Shown here in pieces: positions 25,124 through 35,143 of a stretch of DNA of 64,000 nt (position 1 is the first letter of the stretch; every line of letters begins with the position of its first letter). A program made the position numbers and the translations under genes. The notes below the pieces were generated by a model. It ran no database searches and was not told where the DNA came from. It worked only from the letters and a program-made list of their open reading frames with translations. Location of the stretch: positions 62,001-126,000 of the forward strand of contig NZ_JAJLMN010000001.1 of NCBI RefSeq assembly GCF_021730615.1, written 5' to 3'. This stretch comes from Lichenibacterium dinghuense. Lineage in GTDB: Bacteria; Pseudomonadota; Alphaproteobacteria; Rhizobiales; Beijerinckiaceae.

Positions 25124-27022
25124 TCAGGCCGCGCGGCGGCGGCCGGCGGGCGCGCCGCCGGTCTCGGCGAACAGCTCCGCCAGCTTCTCCGTCATCGCGC
25201 CGCCGAGTTCCTCCGCGTCGACGATGGTGACTGCGCGGCGGTAGTAGCGCGTCACATCGTGGCCGATGCCGATAGCGATGAGCTCGACGGGCGAGCGCGT
25301 CTCGATCTCCTCGATCATCGCCCGGAGGTGCTTCTCCAGGTAGTTGCCGGCGTTGACCGACAGGGTCGAGTCGTCGACCGGCGCGCCGTCCGAGATCATC
25401 ATCAGGATCTTGCGCTGCTCGGGGCGGCCGAGCAGGCGCTTGTGCGCCCAGTCGAGCGCCTCCCCGTCGATGTTCTCCTTGAGCAGGCCCTCGCGCATCA
25501 TCAGGCCGAGGTTGCGCCGTGCGCGCCGCCAGGGCGCGTCCGCGGCCTTGTAGATGACGTGGCGCAGGTCGTTGAGGCGGCCCGGGGTGGCGGGCTTGCC
25601 GCCCTGCAGCCACGCCTCGCGCGACTGCCCGCCCTTCCAGGCCTTGGTGGTGAAGCCCAGGATCTCGACCTTGACGCCGCAGCGCTCCAGCGTCCGCGCC
25701 AGGATGTCGGCGCAGGTCGCCGCGACCGTGATGGGGCGCCCGCGCATCGAGCCGGAATTGTCGAGCAGCAGCGTCACCACCGTGTCGCGGAAGTCGGTGT
25801 CCTTCTCGCGCTTGAAGGACAGCGGCTGCTGCGGGTCGATCACCACGCGCGACAGGCGCGCGGGGTCGAGCATGCCCTCCTCGAGGTCGAACTCCCAGGC
25901 GCGGCTCTGCTGCGCCATCAGCCGCCGCTGCAGCCGGTTGGCGAGCCGCGCCACGACGGAGGACAGGTTGTTGAGCTGCTTGTCGAGGTAGGCGCGCAGC
26001 CGCTCCAACTCCTCGGCGTCGCAGAGCTGCTCGGCCGCCACGACCTCGTCGAACTTGGTCGTGAAGGCCTTGTAGTCAGGGCCCTTGCTCTCGGTGGCGG
26101 GCGGCGCGGGGCGGCGGCTCTCGGCGGCCTCCTCGGCCTCGCCGTCGTCCTGCTCCTCCAGGGTCTCGCCGGCCGGCGCGTCGGGGCTCTCCATCGCCCC
26201 CTCCTCCATGTCGTCGGCGGAGGATTCGGCGGTGTCCATCTCCAGCGTCTGGCCGGTCTCGGCCTCCTGGCCCTCACCCTCGGACTGGTCGGCGTCGTCC
26301 TGCGCCTGGTCCTCGTTCTCCTCGTCGTTCTCCTCCTCGCGGTCGAAGGACGACGGGTCGGCCATGTCGAGGGACTGAAGCAGCTTGTGGATGGAGCGGC
26401 CGAAGGCGCGCTGGTCCTCCAGCAGCGTGTCGAGCCGGTCGAGGTCGGAGCCGGCGCGCTCCTCGATCCAGGGACGCCACAGGTCGACGATGGTCTGGGC
26501 GTTCGGCGGCGGGGCGCGGCCGGTCAGCCGCTCGCGCACCATCAGCGCCACCGCGTCCTCGATGGGCGCGTCGGCGCGGTCGGTGATCTCGGCGTAGTTG
26601 CCGCGGTGGTAGCGGTCCTCCAGCATGGCGGCGAGGTTGACGCCCACACCCTCCATGCGGCGTGCGCCGATCGACTCGACCCGCACCTGCTCGACGGCCT
26701 CGAACACCGTGCGCGCGGCCTGCGCCTCGGGCAGGAGGCGGCGATGGGTCGCGGCGTCGTGGCAGGCGAGCTTCAGCGCCATCGAGTCGGCGTGGCCGCG
26801 CACGATGGCGGCCTCGCGCGGGCTGAGCTTGCGGGCGGGCTCGGGCAGGCGCGCCTTGGCGCTCTCGCCATGGCCGATCACGCTGGGCTTGTCGGGCGCG
26901 TAGGTGACTTCGAGCTCGGGCGTCCGCGACATGGCCCGCATGCAGGCGGCGACGGAGCGCTTGAACGGCTCCTGCGGGCTCTCGGCCGGGACGCCGGGCT
27001 TACGGTTGGACAGCGGGCTCAT
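25124..27022 (-). CDS. cobT: Cobaltochelatase subunit CobT
   Basis: A 632-residue subunit of the aerobic cobaltochelatase (CobN-CobS-CobT), which inserts Co2+ into hydrogenobyrinic acid a,c-diamide during vitamin B12 synthesis. It shows the CobT layout: an N-terminal helical domain, a long acidic Glu/Asp-rich linker (about 225-310), and a C-terminal VWA domain with the metal-site motif DNSGSM near residue 420. The start at 27022 gives MSPLSNRK; an ATG at 27049 nine codons upstream is possible. CobT forms the chaperone-like AAA+ complex with CobS, encoded nearby. Confidence 0.95.
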   Translation of the reverse strand: MSPLSNRKPGVPAESPQEPFKRSVAACMRAMSRTPELEVTYAPDKPSVIGHGESAKARLPEPARKLSPREAAIVRGHADSMALKLACHDAATHRRLLPEAQAARTVFEAVEQVRVESIGARRMEGVGVNLAAMLEDRYHRGNYAEITDRADAPIEDAVALMVRERLTGRAPPPNAQTIVDLWRPWIEERAGSDLDRLDTLLEDQRAFGRSIHKLLQSLDMADPSSFDREEENDEENEDQAQDDADQSEGEGQEAETGQTLEMDTAESSADDMEEGAMESPDAPAGETLEEQDDGEAEEAAESRRPAPPATESKGPDYKAFTTKFDEVVAAEQLCDAEELERLRAYLDKQLNNLSSVVARLANRLQRRLMAQQSRAWEFDLEEGMLDPARLSRVVIDPQQPLSFKREKDTDFRDTVVTLLLDNSGSMRGRPITVAATCADILARTLERCGVKVEILGFTTKAWKGGQSREAWLQGGKPATPGRLNDLRHVIYKAADAPWRRARRNLGLMMREGLLKENIDGEALDWAHKRLLGRPEQRKILMMISDGAPVDDSTLSVNAGNYLEKHLRAMIEEIETRSPVELIAIGIGHDVTRYYRRAVTIVDAEELGGAMTEKLAELFAETGGAPAGRRRAA

Positions 27023-27062
27023 GGGATCTCGGGCGGGTTTGGGCGGCATGCGGGGCGAAGCG

Positions 27063-27557
27063 TCACGGTTCGGGCCAGACGATGGGGCGCGTCATAGCCT
27101 CTCGATAGGTGAGCGTGGTCACCTCCGGAATGTCTCCATCCTCGAGACCGGTCTCGTTGAGCGCAGCGACCCGGCCCTGTTTGAACGCCTCTTCGAACAT
27201 CTGCGGGAGCCGCGCGCCGAGGGATGGTGCTTCAGCGAGCAGTGCGTCGAGTTGGCGACGCTGTTCTCGGATCGTCCGAGCCCAACTCCCGCTTCGCCGC
27301 TGCGGTTGGTGTTCCCACTTCAGGACGTGGGCTAGAACGAGGCTGAGGCGGCTGACGAACTCCTGGCGCACGCGGCGGGCCATGTCCTCGACCTCGTCGA
27401 CGAGATTGTCGACATCCAACTCCTGGAAGCGACCGAGCTTGATCAACTCGGCCTGTTGCATCGCCCAGGCGTGGACGTCGACGTCATAGGACGCCCGGGC
27501 ACGCGACGTCAGCGCTTCACCATCGCCCGTCATCGACGCCGAGATCGCGTGCTCCAC
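27063..27557 (-). CDS. DUF29-family protein
   Basis: A 164-residue alpha-helical protein of the DUF29 family, widespread in cyanobacteria and alphaproteobacteria and without known function. The typical pattern is seen: [17 protein letters not shown], then [15 protein letters not shown] and HVLKWEHQP. The GTG at 27555-27557 has an excellent ribosome-binding site (GGAAGGAGA) eight bases upstream, better than the later ATG at 27533. It lies between cobS and cobT on the same strand, 40 bases before the cobT start, which breaks a pair that is usually adjacent. Confidence 0.75.
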   Translation of the reverse strand: MEHAISASMTGDGEALTSRARASYDVDVHAWAMQQAELIKLGRFQELDVDNLVDEVEDMARRVRQEFVSRLSLVLAHVLKWEHQPQRRSGSWARTIREQRRQLDALLAEAPSLGARLPQMFEEAFKQGRVAALNETGLEDGDIPEVTTLTYREAMTRPIVWPEP

Positions 27558-27604
27558 GGCTCGTCTCCTTCCGGCCGTGCGCCGCTGCGCGCCGCCCCGC
27601 GGCG

Positions 27605-28594
27605 TCAGCTCAGCGCGACGTTGACGGCGCTCTCCGGCAGCTCCTTGCCGAAGCTGCGCTGATAGAACTCCGCCACCAGCGAACGCTCCAGCTCGTCGCA
27701 CTTGTTCAGGAACGTCAGGCGGAAGGCGAAGCCGATGTCGCCGAAGATGTCGGCGTTCTCGGCCCAGGTGATGACCGTGCGGGGGCTCATCACCGTGGAA
27801 AGATCGCCGGCCGTGAAGGCGTTGCGGGTGAGGTCGGCCACGCGCACCATCTTGTTGACGGTGTCGCGCCCCTCCTTGGAGCCCTGGTAGTGCGGCGCCT
27901 TGGCCTGCACGATGTCGACCTCGCGGTCGTGCGACAGGTAGTTCAGCGTCGTCACGATCGACCAGCGGTCCATCTGGCCCTGGTTGATCTGCTGCGTGCC
28001 GTGATACAGGCCGGACGTGTCGCCGAGCCCCACCGTGTTGGCGGTCGCGAAGAGGCGGAAGGCCGGGTGCGGCTTGATCACGCGCTTCTGGTCGAGCAGC
28101 GTGAGGCGGCCCGACTGTTCCAGCACGCGCTGGATCACGAACATCACGTCGGGGCGCCCGGCGTCGTACTCGTCGAAGCAGATCGCCACGTTGTTCTGCA
28201 GCGCCCAGGGCAGCATGCCGTCGCGGAACTCGGTGACCTGCTTGCCGTCCTGCAGCACGATCGCGTCCTTGCCGACGAGGTCGACGCGGGACACGTGGCT
28301 GTCGAGGTTGATGCGGATGCAGGGCCAGTTCAGCCGCGCCGCCACCTGCTCGACGTGGCTCGACTTGCCGGTGCCGTGATAGCCGGTGATCATCACGCGG
28401 CGGTTGCGGGCGAAGCCGGCCAGGATGGCCAGCGTGGTGTCGCGGTCGAACAGGTAATCGGGATCGCGGTCCGGCACGTGCTCCTCGGGCCGCGAATAGG
28501 CCGGCACGAGCAGGTCGGAGTCGATGCCGAAGACGTCCCGCACGGAGATCCTCGTGTCGGGAAGGGACTGCGTGTCTGTCATGGCGTTCTGCAT
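27605..28594 (-). CDS. cobS: Cobaltochelatase subunit CobS
   Basis: A 329-residue AAA+ ATPase subunit of aerobic cobaltochelatase, which with CobT powers metal insertion by CobN. Walker [10 protein letters not shown] is near 70-78 and Walker B CFDEYD near 136. The N-terminal stretch [14 protein letters not shown] is typical of CobS. A start four codons further in (28582) is possible; I kept the first ATG because GAAGGA lies just upstream. cobN is not in the window. Confidence 0.96.
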   Translation of the reverse strand: MQNAMTDTQSLPDTRISVRDVFGIDSDLLVPAYSRPEEHVPDRDPDYLFDRDTTLAILAGFARNRRVMITGYHGTGKSSHVEQVAARLNWPCIRINLDSHVSRVDLVGKDAIVLQDGKQVTEFRDGMLPWALQNNVAICFDEYDAGRPDVMFVIQRVLEQSGRLTLLDQKRVIKPHPAFRLFATANTVGLGDTSGLYHGTQQINQGQMDRWSIVTTLNYLSHDREVDIVQAKAPHYQGSKEGRDTVNKMVRVADLTRNAFTAGDLSTVMSPRTVITWAENADIFGDIGFAFRLTFLNKCDELERSLVAEFYQRSFGKELPESAVNVALS

Positions 28595-28688
28595 CGATCC
28601 TTCGGGCCCGACCCCGGGGAGCGGGGCGGCGCCCGCTCCTCTGGGCTGTCGTGGTGTCACAAGGCCGCGGGGCGGCCGGAATCTTCGG

Positions 28689-29318
28689 TCAACGGGCCGC
28701 GCCGGCGGCCGGCGGGGAAAGCTTGATCGTCTTGAGGAAGTTATAGGCGCGGATGATGTCGCGCAATTTGTCCTCGTTGGACCGGTCGCCGCCGTTGGCG
28801 TCCGGATGCAATTGCTTGACCAGCCGCTTGTAGCGCGCCTTGACGGCCGCGGCATCCGCCGTCTCGTCGAGGCCCATGGTGGTCAGGGCCTTGGTGGTGG
28901 CGATGGAATAGTGGGCGCGGCGGGGCGAAGCCGGATGGCCCTGGCGGGCCCGGGCGCGGAAGATGCCGAGCGAGTCCGGGTGGAGGTCGTCGGGCGAGGA
29001 GGCTTCGCCGGCGGCGCGGTTGACGCCCATGTTCCAGGTCGGGCGGTGGCCGACCAGCGCCTCCTTCTGGTACTTCTGCACGGCATCGTCGCTCATGCCG
29101 CTGAAATAATCGTATGTGGCGTTGTATTCCCTCACGTGGTCGATGCAGAAACAGAAATACTGCCCCTCCCGGTCGCGGCCCTGCGGAGCCCGATAGTCTC
29201 CGGCGTTGGTGCACCCCGGATGATCGCACGGCGTCGTCGACGGCACTGCGGCCGCCTTGCCGCTCTTGCCCGCGCTTTTGGAGCGGATGCGGTCGAAATG
29301 GTGCGAGTTGAGGTTCAT
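28689..29318 (-). CDS. J-domain protein with N-terminal cysteine cluster
   Basis: A 209-residue DnaJ-type co-chaperone. The J domain is at the C-terminus (about 138-205) with the essential HPD motif at 171-173 (QLHPDANGG). The N-terminal half carries Cys31, Cys36, Cys56 and Cys58, a likely zinc site. J proteins stimulate Hsp70 (DnaK) ATPase; a J domain at the C-terminus rather than the N-terminus sets this family apart from DnaJ. The ATG is at 29316-29318. It lies about 95 bases upstream of cobS on the same strand and divergent from bolA. Confidence 0.86.
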   Translation of the reverse strand: MNLNSHHFDRIRSKSAGKSGKAAAVPSTTPCDHPGCTNAGDYRAPQGRDREGQYFCFCIDHVREYNATYDYFSGMSDDAVQKYQKEALVGHRPTWNMGVNRAAGEASSPDDLHPDSLGIFRARARQGHPASPRRAHYSIATTKALTTMGLDETADAAAVKARYKRLVKQLHPDANGGDRSNEDKLRDIIRAYNFLKTIKLSPPAAGAAR

Positions 29319-29421
29319 CACGGGCCTATTATGGGGGAGAACGCGGTCGTCGCAAGGCAGCCCGGGGCGCATCCCTGCCCCGACGACGACCCGGCTTCCC
29401 GACCCCCGAAGGACCCTCGCC

Positions 29422-29700
29422 ATGAGCGCCAAAGACCGCATCGTCGCCGCCCTGACCGAGGGGCTGCGCCCGCAATCGCTCGACGTGATCGACGAGTCGC
29501 ACCACCACGCCGGCCACATGGGCTCGCGGCCGTCGGGCGAGACGCATTTCCGCGTGCGGATCACCGCGGAAGCCTTCGCGAACAAGAGCCGGGTCGACCG
29601 CCACCGCGCCGTGAACGCGCTCCTGGCCGACGAACTGCAGCCGAACGGGGTCCACGCCCTCGCGATCGAGGCGCGGGCGCCGGGCGAAGCGGGCCGTTGA
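29422..29700 (+). CDS. bolA: BolA-family protein
   Basis: A 92-residue BolA protein, a partner of monothiol glutaredoxins in iron-sulfur cluster handling and iron sensing. The class II KH-like fold is seen in GETHFRVRITAEAF and the basic helix SRVDRHRAVNALLADEL, followed by VHALAIEA. An SHHHAGHMG loop holds possible metal-ligand histidines. The ATG at 29422 has GAAGGA upstream. Confidence 0.92.
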   Translation: MSAKDRIVAALTEGLRPQSLDVIDESHHHAGHMGSRPSGETHFRVRITAEAFANKSRVDRHRAVNALLADELQPNGVHALAIEARAPGEAGR

Positions 29701-29798
29701 CGCCCGACGCCGTTCCGCGGAGCCGCGAGATCGGCTAGGAGGCTCCGCGGAAGCCGCGGGACCGATCCCCGCGCGGCGGCACGGCGGAGGGGCGATCG

Positions 29799-30614
29799 AT
29801 GTCGGACATGAGGCTCGTCGTCACCGGCGCGGGCGGGCGGATGGGGCGCATGCTCATCGCGGCCGTGCAGTCCACGCCGGGCGTGACCCTGTCGGCCGCG
29901 CTGGAGCGCGAAGGCTCGCCCGCGCTCGGCGCGGACGCCGGCACGCTGGCGGGCCTCGGCCCGATCGGCGTGGCCGTGACCGAGGACGCGCTCGAAGCCT
30001 TCGTGGGCGCCGAAGGCGTGCTCGACTTCACGGGCCCGGCCGCCACGGCGCAGTTCGCCGCGCTCGCCGCCCAGGCCCGCATCGCCCACGTGATCGGCAC
30101 CACGGGCCTCGACGAGGCGGTGCTGGCCGGCATCGAGGCGGCGTCACGCCACGCGCCGATCGTGCGCTCGGGCAACATGAGCCTCGGCGTCAACCTCCTC
30201 GCCGCGCTGGTGCGCCGCGCCGCGCGGGCGCTCGGGTCCGACTGGGACATCGAGGTCGTCGAGACGCATCACCGCATGAAGGTGGACGCGCCCTCCGGCA
30301 CGGCGCTGCTGCTGGGCGAGGCCGCCGCCGATGGCCGGGGCGTGGCGCTCGCCGAGGCCGCCGTGCGGGCGCGCGACGGCATCACCGGCGCGCGCGAGCC
30401 CGGCACCATCGGCTTCGCGTCCCTGCGCGGCGGCACCGTGGTGGGCGAGCATTCGGTGATCTTCGCCGGCGACGGCGAGCGCATCGAGCTCAGCCATCGC
30501 GCCGAGGATCGCGCGCTCTTCGCCCGCGGCGCCGTGAAGGCGGCCCTGTGGGCGCGCGGGCGCCGCCCCGGCCTTTACAGCATGGCCGACGTGCTCGACC
30601 TTGCCGCATCCTGA
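29799..30614 (+). CDS. dapB: 4-hydroxy-tetrahydrodipicolinate reductase
   Basis: A 271-residue enzyme of lysine and diaminopimelate synthesis, reducing 4-hydroxy-tetrahydrodipicolinate with NAD(P)H. The nucleotide loop GAGGRMGR (10-17) and the catalytic motif [15 protein letters not shown] are present. Length is normal. GGAGGGG precedes the start. The gpmA gene follows 22 bases later, so the two are cotranscribed, an arrangement common in this bacterial group. Confidence 0.96.
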   Translation: MSDMRLVVTGAGGRMGRMLIAAVQSTPGVTLSAALEREGSPALGADAGTLAGLGPIGVAVTEDALEAFVGAEGVLDFTGPAATAQFAALAAQARIAHVIGTTGLDEAVLAGIEAASRHAPIVRSGNMSLGVNLLAALVRRAARALGSDWDIEVVETHHRMKVDAPSGTALLLGEAAADGRGVALAEAAVRARDGITGAREPGTIGFASLRGGTVVGEHSVIFAGDGERIELSHRAEDRALFARGAVKAALWARGRRPGLYSMADVLDLAAS

Positions 30615-30636
30615 TCCAACACCGAGAGCTCCCCGC

Positions 30637-31254
30637 ATGGACCGCCTGCTCGTCCTGATCCGCCACGGCCAGTCCGACTGGAACCTGAAGAACCTGTTCA
30701 CCGGCTGGAAGGACCCGGACCTGTCGCCGAAGGGCGTCGAGGAGGCCCGGGCGGCGGGGCGGGCGCTGAAGGGCGTCGGGCCCTTCGACGTGGCCTTCAC
30801 CTCCGCCCTCACGCGGGCCCAGCACACCTGCCGCCTCGTGCTCGGCGAGGTCGGCCAGGAGAACCTCGACACCATACGCGACGAGGCGCTGAACGAGCGC
30901 GACTACGGCGACCTGTCCGGCCTCAACAAGGACGAGGCGCGCGAGAAGTGGGGCGCCGACCAGGTCCACGTGTGGCGCCGCTCCTACGCGGTGAACCCGC
31001 CCGGCGGCGAGTCGCTGCGCGACACGGTGGCCCGCGCCCTGCCGTTCTACAACCAGCGCATCCTGCCGCGCGTGCTCGGCGGGCAGAAGGTGCTGGTTGC
31101 GGCCCACGGCAACTCGCTGCGCTCGCTCATCATGGTGCTCGACGGCCTGTCGCCGGAGGGGATCGTCGGCGTCGAGCTCGAGACCGGCGTGCCGATCGTG
31201 TACCGCCTTAAGGCGGACTCGACGGTGGACAGCAAGGAGGTGCTGAAGCCGTGA
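30637..31254 (+). CDS. gpmA: 2,3-bisphosphoglycerate-dependent phosphoglycerate mutase
   Basis: A 205-residue glycolytic mutase converting 3-phosphoglycerate to 2-phosphoglycerate through a phosphohistidine. The phospho-acceptor is His10 in IRHGQSDWN; the second histidine lies in [10 protein letters not shown], and [10 protein letters not shown] provides the acid residue. It is about 40 residues shorter than the enteric enzyme, as in other alphaproteobacteria. I chose the ATG at 30637, just before the first conserved strand. A terminator follows. Confidence 0.94.
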   Translation: MDRLLVLIRHGQSDWNLKNLFTGWKDPDLSPKGVEEARAAGRALKGVGPFDVAFTSALTRAQHTCRLVLGEVGQENLDTIRDEALNERDYGDLSGLNKDEAREKWGADQVHVWRRSYAVNPPGGESLRDTVARALPFYNQRILPRVLGGQKVLVAAHGNSLRSLIMVLDGLSPEGIVGVELETGVPIVYRLKADSTVDSKEVLKP

Positions 31255-31321
31255 CGGTCCGGCCCGGGGTCGCGTCGAGGGGTTGATCCCGGCGGCCCGA
31301 TGGGGCATAGGACGCTTCGAC

Positions 31322-31350
31322 GCGGCGGGTCATCCCGCCGCCTTTCTTTT
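31322..31350 (+). terminator. Terminator between gpmA and rpmJ
   Basis: A GCGGCGGG/CCCGCCGC stem (31322-31329 and 31334-31341) with a TCAT loop is followed by CTTTCTTTT, a good rho-independent signal ending only 14 bases before the rpmJ start codon. Confidence 0.75.
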
Positions 31351-31364
31351 GATCGGGTGCTGTG

Positions 31365-31490
31365 ATGAAGGTCCGCAATTCGTTGAAGTCGCTCCGCGGA
31401 CGCCACCGCGACAACCAGCTCGTCCGCCGCAAGGGCCGGGTCTACATCATCAACAAGACCCAGAAGCGCTACAAGGCTCGCCAGGGCTGA
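31365..31490 (+). CDS. rpmJ: 50S ribosomal protein L36 (41-residue form)
   Basis: A 41-residue, strongly basic protein beginning [10 protein letters not shown] and ending YKARQG. It is the longer L36 form that lacks the zinc-binding cysteines of the 38-residue type and is common in alphaproteobacteria outside the ribosomal operons. It belongs to the large ribosomal subunit. It is flanked by terminators (31322-31350 and 31520-31548), so either its promoter overlaps the upstream hairpin or it depends on read-through from gpmA. Confidence 0.95.
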   Translation: MKVRNSLKSLRGRHRDNQLVRRKGRVYIINKTQKRYKARQG

Positions 31491-31519
31491 GCCTTCCGCG
31501 CCACATCTCGATGATGCAG

Positions 31520-31548
31520 AGCCCCGGGACCCCGTCCCGGGGCTTTTG
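31520..31548 (+). terminator. Terminator after rpmJ
   Basis: A perfect 11-bp stem (31520-31530 with 31534-31544) closes a CCC loop and ends in TTTT, a classical rho-independent terminator 30 bases after the rpmJ stop. Confidence 0.82.
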
Positions 31549-31598
31549 GCGTGGCCGGCCGCTTTGACGGGTGGTCCACCGCGGCCTATCTAGGGGCG

Positions 31599-32366
31599 AT
31601 GCGGATCGTCATGCCTTCCGCCGCGGCATTGGCGGCGGCCCTCGCCCTCACGGCCCCCTCGTGGGCAGCACCCGCGTTCGGCGCGGCGCCGGCCGACGCG
31701 GACGCGCCGTCGCGCGGGCCGCAGCCGTTCTTCCATCGCGGGCCGGACGGCGACCTCGACGCCTTTCCGGGCTTCCCGGGGCTGAAGGCGCCGCCGCTGC
31801 CGAATCGCCCCGCGCCGGCCGCCGAGGCGGCGCCGGACGGGAAGCCCGGCGCACCCGAGGCGGCGCCCCCCAAACCGCCGACCCGTGCCGAGCGCCTCGA
31901 TCGGCTGATGGACCGCCTCGCCAAGGCGCAGGACCCGGAGGAGGCGAGCGGCATCGCGGCCCTGGTCCAGCGGACGTGGATGGAATCGGGCTCGGACACC
32001 GCCGATCTCCTGATGGCGCGGGCCCTCGTGGCGATGGAGGGCAAGCGCACGGACGTCGCCGCGGCCCTGCTCGACAAGATCATCGAGCTCCGCCCCGGAT
32101 GGGCCGAGGCCTGGAACCGGCGCGCCACGCTGCGCTACCTCGACGGCGACGACACGGGGTCGATGGAGGACATCAGCCACGTGCTGGCGCTGGAGCCGCG
32201 CCACTTCGGCGCGCTCAGCGGCATGGGGTTCATCCTGGCGCGCCACGGCGAGAACGCTGCGGCCCTGCGCGCGCTGCGCCGGGCGCTCGCGGTCTATCCC
32301 GGCGACGCCGAACTCCGGAAGGCCGTCGACAAGCTCGCGCCGAGCGTGGAAGGACAGGACCTTTGA
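31599..32366 (+). CDS. Exported TPR-repeat protein
   Basis: A 255-residue protein with a Sec-type signal sequence (about 1-22, after MRIVM), a proline- and alanine-rich linker (about 25-110), and a C-terminal part with two to three tetratricopeptide repeats (segments around AWNRRATLRYLDGD and ALSGMGFILARHGEN). It is probably a periplasmic scaffold. The ATG at 31599 was chosen because the signal peptide begins there. No enzymatic motif is visible and no partner can be named. Confidence 0.75.
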   Translation: MRIVMPSAAALAAALALTAPSWAAPAFGAAPADADAPSRGPQPFFHRGPDGDLDAFPGFPGLKAPPLPNRPAPAAEAAPDGKPGAPEAAPPKPPTRAERLDRLMDRLAKAQDPEEASGIAALVQRTWMESGSDTADLLMARALVAMEGKRTDVAAALLDKIIELRPGWAEAWNRRATLRYLDGDDTGSMEDISHVLALEPRHFGALSGMGFILARHGENAAALRALRRALAVYPGDAELRKAVDKLAPSVEGQDL

Positions 32367-32403
32367 GGGTCGGACGTCGGGCGAGCTGTGGGACGGCGCA
32401 AGG

Positions 32404-33423
32404 ATGAGGTACGCCTGGGGATCGGCCGGCGCCCTCCTCGCGCTGGTCGGCCTGCTCGCCCTCGTCGGCTGGGCCTACACCTGGTGGCAAACGGGCGTGA
32501 TCTCGCGGCGCTTTCCGCCGCGCGGCGCCTTCGTCGAGGTCGCGGGCGGCGCCCGCCTCCATTACACGGAGCGGCTCCCGCGCGGGGCGCCGCGCGGCAC
32601 CGTGGTGCTGCTGCACGGCGCCAGCGGCAATCAGGCCGACCTGATGGTGCCGCTCGGCGACCCGCTCGCCGCGGCGGGGTTCCGCGTGCTGGCCTTCGAC
32701 CGGCCGGGCCACGGCTGGAGCGACCGGCCGGACGGCGAGGAGGGCGACTCATCCCCGGCCCGCCAGGCCGAGATCATCGCCGACGCGCTGCACCGCCTCG
32801 GCGTGCGCGACGCCGTGGTGGTGGGCCACAGCTGGAGCGGCTCGCTCGCGGCCGTCTTCGCGCTCGACCACCGCGACGTCACGGGCGGGATCGTGCTGCT
32901 GTCGCCCGTCGTCTATCCCTGGCCGACCGGGATCGAGTGGTACTACGCCCCGGCCGCGTCGCGCTGGCTCGGGCCGGCCTTCACCCGCATCGTCACGCTG
33001 CCGGTGGGACAGCTCCTCCTCCAGGCCGGCATCGCGTCCGTCTTCGCGCCGGAGCCGGTGCCGCCGCACTTCGCCGAGCGGACGGGCGTCGAATTGGTGC
33101 TGCGCCCCGAGGAGTTCGAGAACAACGCCTCCGACGTGTTCCACCTCCACGCCTTCGTGACCGGGCTCGGGCCGCGGCTCCCCGGCATCGCGGTGCCGAC
33201 CGCCATCGTGGCGGGCGACAGCGACACGATCGCGCCGGCCTACTTCCACGGCGAGCGGATGGCGCGCGAGGTGCCCGGCGCGACGATCGCGCTGCTGAAG
33301 GGCCGCGGACATTCGCCGCAATGGTCGGACCCCGACGTGGTGATCGCGGCGATCGAGGCGGTGGCCGACCGCATGAGGGCGCGCGCGGCGGCGGTCGAGC
33401 CCTCGCCCGTCGCGGCGCGGTGA
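32404..33423 (+). CDS. Alpha/beta hydrolase with N-terminal membrane anchor
   Basis: A 339-residue alpha/beta-hydrolase. Residues 8-27 are a membrane helix or uncleaved signal. The oxyanion region LLHGASGN (69-76), nucleophile Ser143 in GHSWSG, acid in AGDSDTI and His in GRGHSPQW complete the triad. The substrate is unknown; sequence style resembles esterases and epoxide hydrolase-like proteins. It starts 37 bases after the TPR gene and may share its transcript. Confidence 0.82.
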   Translation: MRYAWGSAGALLALVGLLALVGWAYTWWQTGVISRRFPPRGAFVEVAGGARLHYTERLPRGAPRGTVVLLHGASGNQADLMVPLGDPLAAAGFRVLAFDRPGHGWSDRPDGEEGDSSPARQAEIIADALHRLGVRDAVVVGHSWSGSLAAVFALDHRDVTGGIVLLSPVVYPWPTGIEWYYAPAASRWLGPAFTRIVTLPVGQLLLQAGIASVFAPEPVPPHFAERTGVELVLRPEEFENNASDVFHLHAFVTGLGPRLPGIAVPTAIVAGDSDTIAPAYFHGERMAREVPGATIALLKGRGHSPQWSDPDVVIAAIEAVADRMRARAAAVEPSPVAAR

Positions 33424-33439
33424 CCGCGCCGCCCGTCCG

Positions 33440-35143
33440 TCACTGCACCGTCGCCGCGCCGAGCCGGCAGAGCGCGCCGTCCGCGAGGCGCACGTAGACC
33501 TGGAGGTCCTCGCCCGCCGCGCCGCGGGCGTCAGCCCACCAAAGGCGCGAGGGCTCCGAGGGGAGCGACGCCGAGCCGAAACCGACCACGGTGCCGGCGG
33601 CGTCCGCCACGATGACGCGGCGCGGGGCGCGGCGCGTCGACTCGTCCCGCGCCGTCCCCTGCAGCCTCACGCCGCCCGCGCCGAGCGCTGCGTCGGCCCG
33701 CGCCGAGACCGAGCCCGCGCAGCCGCCCGGCGCCGCGACGCGTCCGAGCACGGCGAGCGGTCGCCCCAGCGCGGCCGTGTCCGGGTCGGCGAAGGCGGCG
33801 AGCCGATGCTGGCGCAGGAACGCAGCGTCGCGCGCGATCTCGTCCGCCGGGGTGATCTCGTAGGTGCCGGCGGCATCCGCGTCGTAGAGCCCGGAGACGA
33901 GGCTGTCCGACATGCGGCGCAGGGCGGTCGAGCGCTCGGCCAGCGCCGGCCACGCGGTCGCCTCGAAGAACAGCGACGCCGCGGCCAGCACGGCGACGAT
34001 CCCGCCGAGGCCGACGGCCGCGGCGCGCCGGCGCACCGGCCCGGCCGGGGGAAACGCGACCGGGAACCAGAACAGCACGATCGCGCACCAGAACAGCAGC
34101 GCGGGCGTGGCGTAGCGGCTCTCGGTGGCCTGGTCGGTGCCGAGCGCGATGCGGCCGTAGGCCGTCGCGCCCGCGCTCGCCAGCACGAAGCCCGCCAGGA
34201 TGAGCAGCTTCAGGCTGGCTCCGTCCCGCGCGCGCCCGGACCAGGTCCGCCACGCGGCGCCGGCGGCGAGCAGCAGCCCCGCCGCGCCGAGCCACTGGTC
34301 GGCGCCGATCTGCTCGCCCAGAGGGTTGCCCAGGTAGGCCGCGAGGTATCGCAGGTAGGGGATCGGATGGGCGAGCGCCTGCGACAGCGGCTGGCTGTCG
34401 CCGCCGGGCTGGTAGCCGTGGAAAAAGAGCGCCCCGAGGGCCGCCGCCAGCACCGCAGTGGCGACCGGCACCCGCCAGGGCGCGCGCCGCAGCACCGCCG
34501 CGGCGGCCAGTACCCCGCCGGCCAGCACGCCGTTGGCCATGGTGTAGGCCGCGACGGTGCAGCCGAGCGCCGCCAGGGCGAAGAAGGGCGCGCTCCCGCG
34601 GCGTCCGTCCCCCAGGCGGTCCAGCGCCGCCGCGTAGGCCGAGCCCGCCAGGGCCGCCGCGGTGAAGACGCCGACGAACTGGAGCTGGAATCCGTTGGTG
34701 AAGTTCTGCTCCTGCCGCAGCGTGAACAGGGCCAGCACCACGAAGCCGGACAGCAGCGCGCGGTGCAGGGGCGAGCGCACGTTGCGCGCCATCCAGGCGA
34801 TCAGCAGCGCGGCGTTGATGGCCTGCAGCAGCAGGGTGACGGTGGCGTTCAGCAGGCCGGACAGCCCGAACAGCAGCTCGTCGGCGAAGAAGAACAGGCG
34901 CGGGAAGAGGATCCTGTGCTCGTTGTGCTGCGCCGCGAGGTCCGCCAGCCCGTAGGTCCCCTCCGCATAGCGGCGGAACGGGATCACGGTGTACCACTCG
35001 TCCCAGTAGGGCAGCGGTACGTGGAGGCGGTAGACCGTCAGCAGCGTGAAGGCCGCCGTGCCGGCGCCGGCCGCGCAGAGCAGGACGGCGGCGGCGATCA
35101 GGCCTGCCGGACCCCGGCGGCCCGAGACGGACGAGGTGCTCAC
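33440..35143 (-). CDS. Large polytopic membrane protein, possible GT-C glycosyltransferase
   Basis: A 567-residue protein with about ten or eleven hydrophobic helices and a soluble C-terminal beta-rich domain (about 430-567). After the first helix it has LPYWDEWYTV (residues about 40-49), an acidic motif in the first periplasmic loop as in GT-C lipid-linked sugar transferases; AAQHNEHRILFPRL follows. I do not recognise a characterised homolog, so sugar transfer is inference. The GTG start overlaps the stop of the upstream SDR gene (GTGA at 35140-35143), so the two are translationally coupled. Confidence 0.72.
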   Translation of the reverse strand: MSTSSVSGRRGPAGLIAAAVLLCAAGAGTAAFTLLTVYRLHVPLPYWDEWYTVIPFRRYAEGTYGLADLAAQHNEHRILFPRLFFFADELLFGLSGLLNATVTLLLQAINAALLIAWMARNVRSPLHRALLSGFVVLALFTLRQEQNFTNGFQLQFVGVFTAAALAGSAYAAALDRLGDGRRGSAPFFALAALGCTVAAYTMANGVLAGGVLAAAAVLRRAPWRVPVATAVLAAALGALFFHGYQPGGDSQPLSQALAHPIPYLRYLAAYLGNPLGEQIGADQWLGAAGLLLAAGAAWRTWSGRARDGASLKLLILAGFVLASAGATAYGRIALGTDQATESRYATPALLFWCAIVLFWFPVAFPPAGPVRRRAAAVGLGGIVAVLAAASLFFEATAWPALAERSTALRRMSDSLVSGLYDADAAGTYEITPADEIARDAAFLRQHRLAAFADPDTAALGRPLAVLGRVAAPGGCAGSVSARADAALGAGGVRLQGTARDESTRRAPRRVIVADAAGTVVGFGSASLPSEPSRLWWADARGAAGEDLQVYVRLADGALCRLGAATVQ

